DNA of 64,000 bases from Pseudomonas sp. LS.1a (lineage in GTDB: Bacteria; Pseudomonadota; Gammaproteobacteria; Pseudomonadales; Pseudomonadaceae), in contig NZ_CP092827.1 in the NCBI RefSeq assembly GCF_022533585.1, positions 1,590,001-1,654,000 of the forward strand, given 5' to 3'. A model generated the notes under the pieces. It had not been told where the DNA came from. It ran no database searches and worked only from the letters and a program-made list of their open reading frames with translations. The position numbers were made by a program, and so were the translations under genes. Shown piece after piece: positions 25,004-34,383 of this stretch (positions within the stretch are counted from its first letter, which is position 1; every line of letters begins with the position of its first letter).

Positions 25004-26086
25004 ATGAGCAAGCAGATTCTGATTCTCCCAGGTGACGGTATCGGTCCGGAAATCATGGCCGAGGCGGTCAAGGTGCTGGAGCTGGCCAACGACAAGTTCC
25101 AGCTCGGCTTCAACCTGGAGCACGACGTGATCGGTGGCGCCGCCATCGACAAGCACGGCGTGCCGCTGGCCGACGAGACCCTGGAGCGTGCGCGCAAGGC
25201 CGATGCCGTGCTGCTGGGCGCCGTGGGCGGGCCGAAGTGGGACAAGATCGAGCGTGACATCCGCCCGGAGCGCGGCCTGCTGAAAATCCGTTCGCAACTG
25301 GGCCTGTTCGCCAACCTGCGCCCGGCCATCCTCTATCCGCAACTGGCCGATGCCTCGTCGCTCAAGCCAGAGATCGTTTCGGGCCTGGACATCCTCATCG
25401 TCCGTGAGCTGACCGGCGGTATCTACTTCGGTGCCCCGCGTGGCCAGCGCGAGCTGGAAGGCGGCGAGCGCCAGGCCTACGACACCCTGCCGTACAGCGA
25501 AAGCGAAGTGCGCCGCATTGCCCGTGTCGGCTTCGACATGGCCCGCGTGCGTGGCAAGAAGCTGTGCTCGGTGGACAAGGCCAACGTCCTGGCTTCCAGC
25601 CAGCTGTGGCGTGAAGTGGTCGAGGACGTGGCCAAGGACTACCCGGATGTGGAACTGAGCCACATGTACGTCGACAACGCTGCCATGCAGCTGGTGCGTG
25701 CGCCCAAGCAGTTCGATGTGATGGTGACCGACAACATGTTCGGTGACATTCTGTCGGATGAGGCTTCCATGCTGACCGGTTCCATCGGCATGCTGCCTTC
25801 GGCGTCGCTGGATGCCGACAACAAGGGCATGTACGAGCCGTGCCACGGCTCGGCGCCGGACATCGCCGGCCTTGGCATTGCCAACCCGCTGGCGACCATC
25901 CTGTCGGTGTCGATGATGCTGCGTTACAGCTTCAATCAGTCGGCTGCCGCCGAGGCAATCGAGAAGGCCGTGAGCCTGGTCCTGGACCAGGGCTTGCGCA
26001 CCGGCGACATCTTCTCCGAAGGCTGTCGCAAAGTTGGTACGCAGGAAATGGGCGACGCAGTAGTCGCAGCGCTGCGGAATCTGTAA
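25004..26086 (+). CDS. leuB: 3-isopropylmalate dehydrogenase
   Basis: The 360-residue NAD-dependent enzyme of leucine synthesis that oxidises and decarboxylates 3-isopropylmalate. N-terminal [13 protein letters not shown], the substrate-binding [19 protein letters not shown], the catalytic Lys/Asp region ([13 protein letters not shown]) and [15 protein letters not shown] with the metal Asp residues are intact. GAGGAA at 24995–25000 fits the ATG at 25004; an 11-codon upstream extension is not needed. asd follows after a 63-base gap with a hairpin. Confidence 0.97.
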   Translation: MSKQILILPGDGIGPEIMAEAVKVLELANDKFQLGFNLEHDVIGGAAIDKHGVPLADETLERARKADAVLLGAVGGPKWDKIERDIRPERGLLKIRSQLGLFANLRPAILYPQLADASSLKPEIVSGLDILIVRELTGGIYFGAPRGQRELEGGERQAYDTLPYSESEVRRIARVGFDMARVRGKKLCSVDKANVLASSQLWREVVEDVAKDYPDVELSHMYVDNAAMQLVRAPKQFDVMVTDNMFGDILSDEASMLTGSIGMLPSASLDADNKGMYEPCHGSAPDIAGLGIANPLATILSVSMMLRYSFNQSAAAEAIEKAVSLVLDQGLRTGDIFSEGCRKVGTQEMGDAVVAALRNL

Positions 26087-26096
26087 TCTCTCTGGC

Positions 26097-26128
26097 CCGC
26101 CACCCAAAATTCCCGGTGGCGGCCCACT
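26097..26128 (+). terminator. Hairpin between leuB and asd
   Basis: CCGCCACC…GGTGGCGG is an eight-base-pair stem with a ten-base loop followed by CCCACTTTTAG. It is a weak terminator or an attenuating hairpin that could lower read-through from leuB into asd. Confidence 0.5.
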
Positions 26129-26149
26129 TTTAGCAAAGGTGTAGTTGCG

Positions 26150-27262
26150 ATGAAACGTGTAGGTCTGATCGGTTGGCGCGGTATGGTCGGTTCCGTGCTC
26201 ATGCAGCGGATGCTGGAGGAGCAGGATTTCGACCTTATCGAGCCGGTGTTCTTCACCACCTCCAATGTTGGCGGCCAGGGCCCGAACGTGGGCAAGGATA
26301 CAGCTCCGCTCAAGGACGCTTATTCGATTGAAGAACTCAAGACCCTCGACGTGATCCTGACCTGCCAGGGCGGCGACTACACCAACGAGGTCTTCCCCAA
26401 GCTGCGTGAAGCCGGCTGGCAGGGCTACTGGATCGACGCCGCTTCGTCCCTGCGCATGCAGGATGACGCGGTGATCATCCTCGACCCGGTCAACCGCAAG
26501 GTCATCGACCAGCAGCTGGACGCCGGTACCAAGAACTACATCGGCGGCAACTGCACCGTCAGCCTGATGCTGATGGGCCTGGGCGGCCTGTTCGAAGCCG
26601 GCCTGGTCGAGTGGATGAGCGCCATGACCTACCAGGCGGCCTCGGGTGCCGGCGCACAGAACATGCGCGAGCTGATCAAGCAGATGGGGGCTACCCATGC
26701 TGCCGTTGCCGATGACCTGGCCAACCCGGCCAGCGCCATCCTCGACATCGACCGCAAGGTTGCCGAGGCCATGCGCAGCGAAGCGTTCCCGACCGAGAAC
26801 TTCGGCGTACCGCTGGCTGGCAGCCTGATCCCGTGGATCGACAAGGAACTGCCGAACGGCCAGAGCCGTGAAGAGTGGAAGGCCCAGGCCGAGACCAACA
26901 AGATCCTCGGCCGCTTCAAGAGCCCGATCCCGGTCGACGGTATCTGCGTGCGCATCGGCGCCATGCGTTGCCACAGCCAGGCGCTGACCATCAAGCTGAA
27001 CAAGGACGTGCCACTGGCCGACATCGAAGGCATGATCAGCCAGCACAACCCTTGGGTGAAGCTGGTGCCGAACCAGCGTGAAATCAGCATGCAGGAGCTG
27101 AGCCCGACCAAGGTTACCGGTACCCTGAACATTCCGGTTGGCCGCCTGCGCAAGCTGAACATGGGTTCGCAGTATCTGGGCGCGTTCACCGTCGGTGACC
27201 AGCTGCTGTGGGGCGCGGCCGAACCGCTGCGCCGCATGCTGCGGATTCTGCTGGAGCGTTGA
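26150..27262 (+). CDS. asd: Aspartate-semialdehyde dehydrogenase
   Basis: A 370-residue NADPH enzyme that reduces aspartyl phosphate to the semialdehyde, the branch point to lysine/diaminopimelate, threonine and methionine. N-terminal [18 protein letters not shown] is the gamma-proteobacterial Asd Rossmann motif. The catalytic Cys is in [10 protein letters not shown] (about residue 136), and the active-site His region ([16 protein letters not shown]) is intact. A strong terminator follows. A divergent Asd-fold paralogue lies 480 bases downstream. Confidence 0.96.
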   Translation: MKRVGLIGWRGMVGSVLMQRMLEEQDFDLIEPVFFTTSNVGGQGPNVGKDTAPLKDAYSIEELKTLDVILTCQGGDYTNEVFPKLREAGWQGYWIDAASSLRMQDDAVIILDPVNRKVIDQQLDAGTKNYIGGNCTVSLMLMGLGGLFEAGLVEWMSAMTYQAASGAGAQNMRELIKQMGATHAAVADDLANPASAILDIDRKVAEAMRSEAFPTENFGVPLAGSLIPWIDKELPNGQSREEWKAQAETNKILGRFKSPIPVDGICVRIGAMRCHSQALTIKLNKDVPLADIEGMISQHNPWVKLVPNQREISMQELSPTKVTGTLNIPVGRLRKLNMGSQYLGAFTVGDQLLWGAAEPLRRMLRILLER

Positions 27263-27284
27263 TCGTTCCGGTCTGACCGAAAAC

Positions 27285-27313
27285 CCGCGCTGGTTACAGC
27301 GCGGTTTTTTTTT
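27285..27313 (+). terminator. Intrinsic terminator after asd
   Basis: CCGCGCTG GTTA CAGCGCGG stem followed by nine T. Confidence 0.95.
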
Positions 27314-27362
27314 GGTCTGGGGAAGTGTTTTGGCTGCAAGGTGCTCGCCACGGCATTTTCAG

Positions 27363-27603
27363 CGCCTGTTAGATCGAGCGCCGCCCGCGCGGCGCATCGC
27401 GAGCGAAGCTCGCTCCTACATTTGTTTCGGGCCAGTCAAGCCTGTGGCAGGTGCGCGCGACCGCCTTGTTTGTACGACACAATTTCGCGTCATGCCCAAA
27501 GCATTCGCGCGCAAATCCCACAGGATAAATTGGCCCGAAACAAATGTAGGAGCGAGCTTCGCTCGCGATGCGCCGCGCGGGCGGCGCTCGATCTAACAGG
27601 CGC
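27363..27603. repeat. MITE-like inverted-repeat element, copy 2 (241 bp)
   Basis: Same arms as the element at 1698–1940 (GCGCCTGTTAGATCGAGCG… at both ends), but the roughly 105-base middle is the reverse complement of copy 1 with about 15% differences. Conservation of a non-palindromic core in both orientations argues for mobilisation of the whole unit. It fills the asd–usg gap together with the terminator; the remaining 138 bases to the next gene show nothing notable. Confidence 0.85.
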
Positions 27604-27742
27604 CAAATATCTCACGCCCCCCAGCGGCCATCACCCATTCAAATGCGGGGCCTGTCATACCCGCCATAGGGTCAACAAAGACAAACGCCTACAATCCAAG
27701 TAAAGTGCCGCCCCCGCCGTTTTCAGCAAAAGGATCCCTTCC

Positions 27743-28747
27743 ATGACACACCCTTTGGACATCGCCGTCGTCGGCGCCACCGGCAGCGTCGGTGAAGCCC
27801 TGGTGCAGATCCTCGAAGAGCTGGATTTCCCGGTCGCCACCCTGCACCTGCTGGCCAGCATGGAATCGGCGGGCAGCAGCGTGATGTTCGCCGGCAAGAA
27901 GCTGAAGGTGCGCGAAGTGGACAGCTTCGACTTCGCCCAGGTCAAGCTGGCCTTCTTCGCCGCAGGCGCCGCCGTCAGCCGCAGCTTTGCCAGCAAGGCG
28001 CTGCAGGCGGGCTGCACGGTCATCGACCTGTCCGCTGGCCTGGACGACGCCCTGGCCCTGGTGCCTGAAGCCAACGCCGAACGCCTGGCTGGCCTGGCAT
28101 TGCCCGCCCGCATCGTCAGCCCGTGCTCGGCTGCGGTTGCCCTGGCCGTGGCGCTGGCACCGCTCAAGGGGCTGCTGGATATCGAACGGGTGCAGGTAAT
28201 GGCCGCGCTGGCGGTGTCCGCGCAAGGCCGTGATGCGGTCAACGAACTGGCCCGGCAAACCGCCGAGCTGCTCAATGCCCGACCGCTGGAGCCGCGCTTC
28301 TTCGACCGCCAGGTGGCGTTCAACCTGTTGGCCCAGGTCGGCACCGCCGATGAGCACGGCCACACGGCGCTGGAGCACCGCCTGGTCAGCGAACTGCGTG
28401 TGCTGCTGGGCCTGCCTGAGCTGAAGATTTCCGTGAGCTGCGTTCAAGTCCCGGTGTTTTTTGGCGATAGCTTCAGTGTGGCGGTGCAGAGCCGTCGCCC
28501 GGTAGACCTGGATGCGGTCAACCAGGCCCTCGAGGCGGCCGACAGCGTCGAGCTGGTGGCGCGCGATGATTATCCGACCCCGGTTGGCGACGCAGTGGGC
28601 CAAGACGTGGTCTATGTTGGTCGTGTACGGCACGGTGTTGATGAAGACCAGCAGCTCAACCTCTGGCTGACCACCGACAACGTACGAAAAGGCGCCGCGC
28701 TCAATGCCGTGCAAGTGGCGCAATTGTTGATTAAACACATGCCGTAA
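27743..28747 (+). CDS. usg: Usg-type aspartate-semialdehyde dehydrogenase paralogue
   Basis: A 334-residue Asd-fold protein: N-terminal DIAVVGATGSVGEALVQILEELDFP is the NADP-binding Rossmann start. At the catalytic position it carries IVSPCSAAVALAV, keeping a Cys but not the usual GNC context, and the active-site His/Arg motifs of true Asd are poorly conserved (SVSCVQVPVFFGDSFSV). This is the pattern of the Usg proteins found near asd, truA and fimV in Pseudomonas and near truA in enterobacteria. A dehydrogenase reaction is unproven; it may be non-catalytic. Confidence 0.85.
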   Translation: MTHPLDIAVVGATGSVGEALVQILEELDFPVATLHLLASMESAGSSVMFAGKKLKVREVDSFDFAQVKLAFFAAGAAVSRSFASKALQAGCTVIDLSAGLDDALALVPEANAERLAGLALPARIVSPCSAAVALAVALAPLKGLLDIERVQVMAALAVSAQGRDAVNELARQTAELLNARPLEPRFFDRQVAFNLLAQVGTADEHGHTALEHRLVSELRVLLGLPELKISVSCVQVPVFFGDSFSVAVQSRRPVDLDAVNQALEAADSVELVARDDYPTPVGDAVGQDVVYVGRVRHGVDEDQQLNLWLTTDNVRKGAALNAVQVAQLLIKHMP

Positions 28748-28818
28748 AAGATACTGGCGAGCACTTTTGTCCTGCTCCGCATGCAGGTTTCAGGACGCTT
28801 CATACAAGGGAAGAGGTC

Positions 28819-31515
28819 ATGCTTCGAATTCGCAAACTGGTTCTGGCCATGGCTGCAGCATCGGCGCTGTCGTCGGGCATGGCGAATGCCCTGGGCCTGG
28901 GGGAGCTGACTCTCAAGTCGGCACAGAATCAGCCGCTGGACGCCGAGATCGAGCTGCTCGACGTGCGCGACCTCACCGCCGCCGAAGTGGCGCCGAGCCT
29001 GGCGCCGCCGGAAGAGTTCAGCAAGGCCGGGGTGGCGCTGCCGACTTACCTCGAAGACCTCACCTTCACACCGGTGATCAACCCCAACGGCAAGAGCGTG
29101 CTGCGGGTTACCTCCAGCCAGCCGCTGCCGGGGCCGGTGGTAAAGTTCCTGGTCCAGGTGATGTGGCCGCAGGGGCGCCTGCTGCGTGACTACAGTGTGC
29201 TGCTCGACCAGGCCAAGGCCCAGGGCGACAAGCCGGCGGCTGGCAACGTCGCGCCGGCGGTGACCGGTGCCGGCAGCTATACCACCCAGCGCCGTGACAC
29301 CTTGTGGCAGATTGCCGCGCGCAACACCCAGGGTGGCTCGATCCAGCAGACCATGATCGCGATCCAGGCGCTGAACCCGGACGCCTTCATCGGCAACAAC
29401 ATCAACCAGCTGAAGGTTGGCCAGGTGCTGCGCCTGCCCGACCAGCAGCAGATCCAGAATATCCCGCAGGGCGAGGCGACCGCTGAGGTGGCCGAGCAGT
29501 ATGCCGCCTGGCGTGAAGGCCGCCGCCTGGGGCCGCGGGCCCGCCAGTTGGACGCCACCCGTCGCGGGGCGGCCGAGGCAGCGCCTGCGCGTATCGCCCA
29601 GGGCGACAACCTGCGCCTGGTCAGCCCGGGCAACCAGGCCGGTGCCGACCAGGCCAAGGCCCTCAGCGACAAACTGGCGGTGGCCCAGGAAAGCCTGGAC
29701 ACCAGCCGTCGCGACAACGAAGAACTCAAGAGCCGCATGGCCGATCTGCAGAGCCAGCTGGACAAGCTGCAGCGTCTGATCGAGCTGAAGAACAACCAGC
29801 TGGCCCGCCTTGAAGCCCAGGGTGCGGCTGCCCCGGTCCAGCCGGTGGTCAAGCCTGCGCCCGCTGCCGTCGATAGCGCACCCAAGCCGGTGCCAGCCGC
29901 CGAGGTTGCACCTGCCGGCAGCGTGGTCGACGAAATCATGGGCAACCCGCTGTTGCTTGGGCTGATCGCCGGTAGTGCCTTCCTCGTGCTGCTGCTTCTG
30001 CTGTTGTTGCTGGCGCGCAAGCGCAAGGCTCAGCAGGAGGCTGAAAAGCACCTGCGCATGGCGCGGGCGCTCGAAGAAGAGCAAGGCGCAGGCTTCGACA
30101 GCGATAGCGCAAGCCTCGATGGGGTCGAGGTCTCGGCCCCGAGTGTGACCCTGTCGCCGGCCGTGGTCGCTGCTTCGGTTGCCGCTGCAGCCGCCGCGGA
30201 AAAACCGGCGGCACCCGCCGTCGAAGCGCAGCCTGAAGCGCAAGCCGACCCCCACGCCGCGCTGTTGGCGGAGGTCGAGCAATGCGTGGCCGAAGGCCGC
30301 CTGAACCGCGCTACCGACCTGCTGGAGCCTGCCGTTGCCGCCGCGCCACAGCGTGACGATCTGCGCCTGAAACTGATGGACGTGTACGCCCGCCAGGGTG
30401 ACCAGAGCGCGTTCGTCGAGCAGGAGCGCAAGCTGCCTGCCAGCGAGCAGAACAGCGCAGCGGTTGCCGGGCTGAAAGAGCGCTACCCGGCCATGCTTGG
30501 CCTGGCCGCAGCCGGCTTGGGTGCGGCGGCCCTGGCTGCCGAGATGGATGAGCAGTACGTGCAGGAACTGCTGCTGGATCAGCCTGAAACGCCCGTGGTT
30601 GCCGAGGCGGCGCCCGAGGAACTGCCGGCGTTCGAGCCAGAGGCCGTCGCGCAGGCCGAACCTGAGGCCGTGCTCGAGCCTGAGTTTGAATTGGATGCTG
30701 AGCTGGATGCCTTCGACGAAGCGCCGACCCTCGATGCGCCAGGCCTGGACGAGCAGGGCCTGGACAGTGCCTTCGACCTGAGCCTGGGTGAAGACCTGCC
30801 TGACGAAGACCCGCTGGCAGCGCCGCTGCTGGACGAACCGGTGACGCAGCAACCTGTACTCGACGAGCCGGTACTGGATGAGCCCATGCTGGAGGCGGCT
30901 CAGCCGGAAGAAGAGCCGTTTGCCGTGGATGCCGAGCTACAGGCCGATGCCGACGCCGATTTCGAGGCCATGCTGGCCCAGGCCGAGCCACAGCCTGCTG
31001 TGGATCTGTCCGATTTCGACCTCGATATCAGCGAACCGGTTGCCCCGGCCGCCCCGACTGCGGTCAACGAAACCCCGGTGGATGTCGCTGCCGAGCTGGC
31101 TGCCTTCGACAGCGAACCAGCGTTCGATCCGCTTTCCGAGTTCGACCTGCCATCCGACTTCGACCTGTCGTTGTCGCTGGAAGACGATTCGCCGGCGGCC
31201 AAGAGCTTTGCCTCGGAACTGGACGACGTCAACGCCGAACTGGACAAGCTGTCGCAGAGCCTCGAGTCGCCGTCGCTGGAGCCACACTTCACCAGCGAAG
31301 ACGCGGCTGCCCAGCCCGAGCCTGAGCCACTGGACGACCTGGACTTCGACTTCTTCTCCGGCAGCGACGAAGTGGCCACCAAGCTTGACCTGGCTCGTGC
31401 CTATATCGACATGGGCGACAACCAGGGTGCGCGCGACATCCTCGATGAAGTGGTCAAGGATGGCGACGACAGCCAGCGCCAGGAAGCCGAGGACATGCTC
31501 TCCCGGTTGGTCTGA
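28819..31515 (+). CDS. fimV: FimV, LysM inner-membrane hub protein
   Basis: An 898-residue protein required in Pseudomonas for type IV pilus assembly and polar organisation. Signal peptide (MLRIRKLVLAMAAASALSSGMANA), the FimV N-terminal domain starting LGLGELTLKSAQNQPLDAEI, a peptidoglycan-binding LysM module (about 150–210), a coiled coil (about 270–330), one transmembrane helix (about 375–400) and then a long, very acidic low-complexity cytoplasmic region. The conserved C-terminal TPR-like FimV domain (TKLDLARAYIDMGDNQGARDILDEV, about 854–898) closes the protein. It precedes truA as in other Pseudomonas. Confidence 0.95.
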   Translation: MLRIRKLVLAMAAASALSSGMANALGLGELTLKSAQNQPLDAEIELLDVRDLTAAEVAPSLAPPEEFSKAGVALPTYLEDLTFTPVINPNGKSVLRVTSSQPLPGPVVKFLVQVMWPQGRLLRDYSVLLDQAKAQGDKPAAGNVAPAVTGAGSYTTQRRDTLWQIAARNTQGGSIQQTMIAIQALNPDAFIGNNINQLKVGQVLRLPDQQQIQNIPQGEATAEVAEQYAAWREGRRLGPRARQLDATRRGAAEAAPARIAQGDNLRLVSPGNQAGADQAKALSDKLAVAQESLDTSRRDNEELKSRMADLQSQLDKLQRLIELKNNQLARLEAQGAAAPVQPVVKPAPAAVDSAPKPVPAAEVAPAGSVVDEIMGNPLLLGLIAGSAFLVLLLLLLLLARKRKAQQEAEKHLRMARALEEEQGAGFDSDSASLDGVEVSAPSVTLSPAVVAASVAAAAAAEKPAAPAVEAQPEAQADPHAALLAEVEQCVAEGRLNRATDLLEPAVAAAPQRDDLRLKLMDVYARQGDQSAFVEQERKLPASEQNSAAVAGLKERYPAMLGLAAAGLGAAALAAEMDEQYVQELLLDQPETPVVAEAAPEELPAFEPEAVAQAEPEAVLEPEFELDAELDAFDEAPTLDAPGLDEQGLDSAFDLSLGEDLPDEDPLAAPLLDEPVTQQPVLDEPVLDEPMLEAAQPEEEPFAVDAELQADADADFEAMLAQAEPQPAVDLSDFDLDISEPVAPAAPTAVNETPVDVAAELAAFDSEPAFDPLSEFDLPSDFDLSLSLEDDSPAAKSFASELDDVNAELDKLSQSLESPSLEPHFTSEDAAAQPEPEPLDDLDFDFFSGSDEVATKLDLARAYIDMGDNQGARDILDEVVKDGDDSQRQEAEDMLSRLV

Positions 31516-31550
31516 AAGTTGGAGCCAATATTGGCTCCAGCGCGGTCATT

Positions 31551-31666
31551 GTGGGAGCGGCCTTGTGTCGCGAAAGGGCCGCAAAGCGGCCCCAGGATTT
31601 CAGTCATACCGCCGATATCGCCGGGGCCGCTTTGCGGCCCTATCGCGACACAAGGCCGCTCCCACA
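31551..31666. repeat. REP-like inverted repeat of a second type
   Basis: GTGGGAGCGGCCTTGTGTCGCGA and its inverted partner flank GGCCGCAAAGCGGCCCC-type stems. The core (CCTTGTGTCGCGA) differs from the GGTTTACCCGCGAA core of the other REPs here. It lies between fimV and truA and starts soon after a GGAGCCAATATTGGCTCC hairpin (about 31520–31537). Confidence 0.82.
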
Positions 31667-31690
31667 GCCCTACACGGCTGCCGTTGTCGT

Positions 31691-31696
31691 TATAAT
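31691..31696 (+). promoter_or_regulatory. Perfect -10 hexamer upstream of truA
   Basis: TATAAT stands 31 bases before the truA start in an otherwise GC-rich leader. No good -35 is present at the usual distance. Confidence 0.45.
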
Positions 31697-31727
31697 CCCC
31701 GCCATTCCGTACACCCCCACAGGTTTC

Positions 31728-32585
31728 ATGCTCTTGGACATCATCGACACCGCCGCCGAGTCCGCGGCCGAAGGCTACTCCCGCATCGCCCTGGGCGTGG
31801 AATACAAAGGCGCGCGCTACCGCGGCTGGCAGCGCCAGGCCAGTGGCGTGCCCAGTGTCCAGCAGGCCCTGGAACAGGCGCTGTCCAAGGTGGCCAACGA
31901 GCCGATCTCGGTCATCTGCGCCGGGCGCACCGACGCCGGTGTGCATGGCTGCGGGCAGATCGTGCACTTCGACACCCGCGCCGTGCGCGACGAACGCGCC
32001 TGGACCATGGGCACCAACTTCAACCTGCCCCATGACATCAGCGTGGTCTGGTCGCGGCCGATGCCGGCCGACTTCCATGCCCGTTTCAAGGCCTGCGCCC
32101 GGCGTTACCGCTACGTCATCTACAACGACCCGATCCGCCCGGCGCACCTGGCCGAGGAAGTCACCTGGAACCACCGACCGCTGGATGTCGAGCGCATGGC
32201 CGAAGCCGCGCAGTTTCTGCTCGGTACCCATGACTTCAGTGCCTTCCGCGCCAGCCAGTGCCAGGCCAAATCGCCGATCAAGCACATCTATCACCTGCGC
32301 GTCACCCGCCATGGCCAGATGATCGTGCTGGACGTGCGCGCCACGGCCTTCCTGCACCACATGGTGCGTAACATTGCCGGTGTACTGATGACCATTGGTG
32401 CCGGCGAGCGCCCGGTCACCTGGGCGCGTGAGGTGCTGGAGGGGCGCAACCGCCGCGAAGGCGGGGTCACGGCGCACCCGTACGGTCTCTACCTGGTGCA
32501 GGTGGAGTACCCCGAGGAGTACGCGTTGCCCAAGCGTTACATCGGCCCACACTTTTTGACCGGCTACGAGGCATTGGCAGACTGA
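31728..32585 (+). CDS. truA: tRNA pseudouridine(38-40) synthase
   Basis: A 285-residue enzyme that makes pseudouridine in the anticodon stem-loop of tRNAs. The catalytic Asp is in ICAGRTDAGVHGCGQ. Other family blocks are GVEYKGARYRGWQRQ near the N-terminus and FLHHMVRNIAGVLM. The frame is open upstream through the REP, but the family begins near the chosen ATG. It has about 15 extra residues (LLDIIDTAAESAAEG) before the core, as in Pseudomonas relatives. trpF follows 61 bases later. Confidence 0.95.
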   Translation: MLLDIIDTAAESAAEGYSRIALGVEYKGARYRGWQRQASGVPSVQQALEQALSKVANEPISVICAGRTDAGVHGCGQIVHFDTRAVRDERAWTMGTNFNLPHDISVVWSRPMPADFHARFKACARRYRYVIYNDPIRPAHLAEEVTWNHRPLDVERMAEAAQFLLGTHDFSAFRASQCQAKSPIKHIYHLRVTRHGQMIVLDVRATAFLHHMVRNIAGVLMTIGAGERPVTWAREVLEGRNRREGGVTAHPYGLYLVQVEYPEEYALPKRYIGPHFLTGYEALAD

Positions 32586-32646
32586 CGGGCGAAAAGTCAT
32601 TTGCTAACATCCGGCCTTTCACCGTAACAAGCAGGGTTCGCTGTCC

Positions 32647-33267
32647 ATGAGCAATGTTCGCAGCAAGATCTGCGGGATTACCCGTATCGAAGACGCACTT
32701 GCCGCTGCTGAAGCGGGTGCCGATGCCATCGGCCTGGTCTTCTATGCCAAGAGCCCGCGCGCCGTGGACGTGCGCCAGGCGCGCGCGATCATCGCCGAGC
32801 TGCCGCCGTTCGTGACCACGGTCGGGCTGTTCGTCAACGCCTCGCGTTGCGAGCTGAACGAGATCCTCGAAGTGGTTCCGCTGGACCTGCTACAGTTCCA
32901 CGGCGACGAAGCCCCGCAGGACTGCGAAGGCTACCACCGCCCCTGGATCAAGGCCCTGCGCGTGCGCCCGGGCGACGACCTGGAGGCGGCCTGCCAGCTT
33001 TACGCCGGTGCCCGCGGCATCCTGCTGGACACCTATGTGCCGGGTGTGCCCGGAGGCACCGGTGAAGCGTTCGACTGGTCGCTGGTGCCGGCGCGCCTGA
33101 GCAAGCCGATCATTCTGGCGGGCGGGCTGTCTGCCGACAACGTTGGCCAGGCCATCGCCCAGGTGCGGCCGTACGCAGTGGATGTCAGTGGCGGCGTGGA
33201 GCAAGCCAAGGGCATCAAGGACGCGGCGAAGATCGAGGCCTTCATGCGTGCGGTGAAACAGGCGTGA
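32647..33267 (+). CDS. trpF: Phosphoribosylanthranilate isomerase
   Basis: A 206-residue TIM barrel catalysing the Amadori rearrangement in tryptophan synthesis. The general base Cys is in SKICGITR, the general acid Asp in ILLDTYVPG, and phosphate-binding loops are GGTGEAFDW and [10 protein letters not shown]. It is a stand-alone TrpF, not fused to TrpC, and sits with truA and accD as in other Pseudomonas, apart from the trpGDC and trpBA loci. Confidence 0.96.
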   Translation: MSNVRSKICGITRIEDALAAAEAGADAIGLVFYAKSPRAVDVRQARAIIAELPPFVTTVGLFVNASRCELNEILEVVPLDLLQFHGDEAPQDCEGYHRPWIKALRVRPGDDLEAACQLYAGARGILLDTYVPGVPGGTGEAFDWSLVPARLSKPIILAGGLSADNVGQAIAQVRPYAVDVSGGVEQAKGIKDAAKIEAFMRAVKQA

Positions 33268-33489
33268 TGGCAGATGTGACGGCTGGCTGCGCGCCATCGT
33301 CCATAGCTTTCGCAGCCCTGCGGGGCAGCCGCCCGAGCCTGTGGCGGCAGAACAATACATTAGCGGTGGGGTGGCGCGCTGGAAGTCCCGGCGGCCGGTC
33401 CATCATCGTTTCATAAAAGATTTTGAGCTCAAGGGCAGGGCAGGGCCGGCGACACCGGCCCATGCCTGCCAATACTGGAGAAAGAAAGC

Positions 33490-34383
33490 ATGAGCAACTG
33501 GTTAGTCGACAAACTGATCCCTTCGATCATGCGTTCCGAGGTGAAGAAGAGCTCGGTGCCTGAAGGCCTGTGGCACAAGTGCCCGGCCTGCGAGGCCGTG
33601 CTGTATCGTCCGGAGCTGGAAAAGACCCTGGATGTCTGCCCCAAGTGCAACCACCACATGCGCATCGGCGCACGTGCGCGCATCGACATCTTCCTCGACG
33701 CCGATGGCCGTGCCGAACTGGGCGCCGACCTGGAGCCGGTCGACCGCCTGAAGTTCCGTGATGGCAAGAAGTACAAGGACCGCCTGACTGCCGCGCAGAA
33801 GCAGACCGGCGAGAAGGACGCCCTGATCTCCATGAGCGGCACCTTGATGGGTATGCCGATCGTGGTCAGCGCCTTCGAGTTCTCGTTCATGGGCGGCTCC
33901 ATGGGCGCCATCGTCGGCGAGCGCTTCGTGCGCGCGGCCAACTACGCCCTGGAGCACCGCTGCCCGATGGTGTGCTTCTCCGCCTCTGGCGGTGCGCGCA
34001 TGCAGGAAGCGTTGATCTCGCTGATGCAGATGGCCAAGACCTCGGCTGTGCTGGCACGCCTGCGCGAAGAAGGCATCCCGTTCATCTCGGTACTGACCGA
34101 CCCGGTGTACGGTGGTGTTTCCGCCAGCCTGGCCATGCTCGGTGACGTGATCGTTGGCGAGCCGAAGGCACTGATCGGCTTCGCCGGCCCGCGCGTGATC
34201 GAGCAGACCGTGCGCGAAAAGCTGCCGGAAGGCTTCCAGCGCAGCGAGTTCCTGCTGGAACACGGCGCCATCGACCTGATCATCGCCCGTGGCGAACTGC
34301 GCCCGCGTCTGGCCCGTCTGCTGGCGCAGATGACCGGCCAGGAAACCCCGGAGCAAGCGCGTGAGGCGGCTGCCGTCGCGTGA
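33490..34383 (+). CDS. accD: Acetyl-CoA carboxylase carboxyltransferase subunit beta
   Basis: A 297-residue subunit that, with AccA, transfers carboxyl from biotin to acetyl-CoA, the first step of fatty-acid synthesis. A four-cysteine zinc finger is at about 30–52 (CPAC…CPKC). The carboxyltransferase core includes [22 protein letters not shown] and [26 protein letters not shown] precedes the ATG. Its stop overlaps the folC start (TGATG), so the two are translationally coupled. Confidence 0.97.
   Translation: MSNWLVDKLIPSIMRSEVKKSSVPEGLWHKCPACEAVLYRPELEKTLDVCPKCNHHMRIGARARIDIFLDADGRAELGADLEPVDRLKFRDGKKYKDRLTAAQKQTGEKDALISMSGTLMGMPIVVSAFEFSFMGGSMGAIVGERFVRAANYALEHRCPMVCFSASGGARMQEALISLMQMAKTSAVLARLREEGIPFISVLTDPVYGGVSASLAMLGDVIVGEPKALIGFAGPRVIEQTVREKLPEGFQRSEFLLEHGAIDLIIARGELRPRLARLLAQMTGQETPEQAREAAAVA

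Noticed and set aside
23831..27046. A 1071-codon open frame on the minus strand across leuD–leuB–asd
   Set aside because: Pure shadow of three well-supported plus-strand genes; its translation is rich in His/Gln/Arg/Gly without family motifs.
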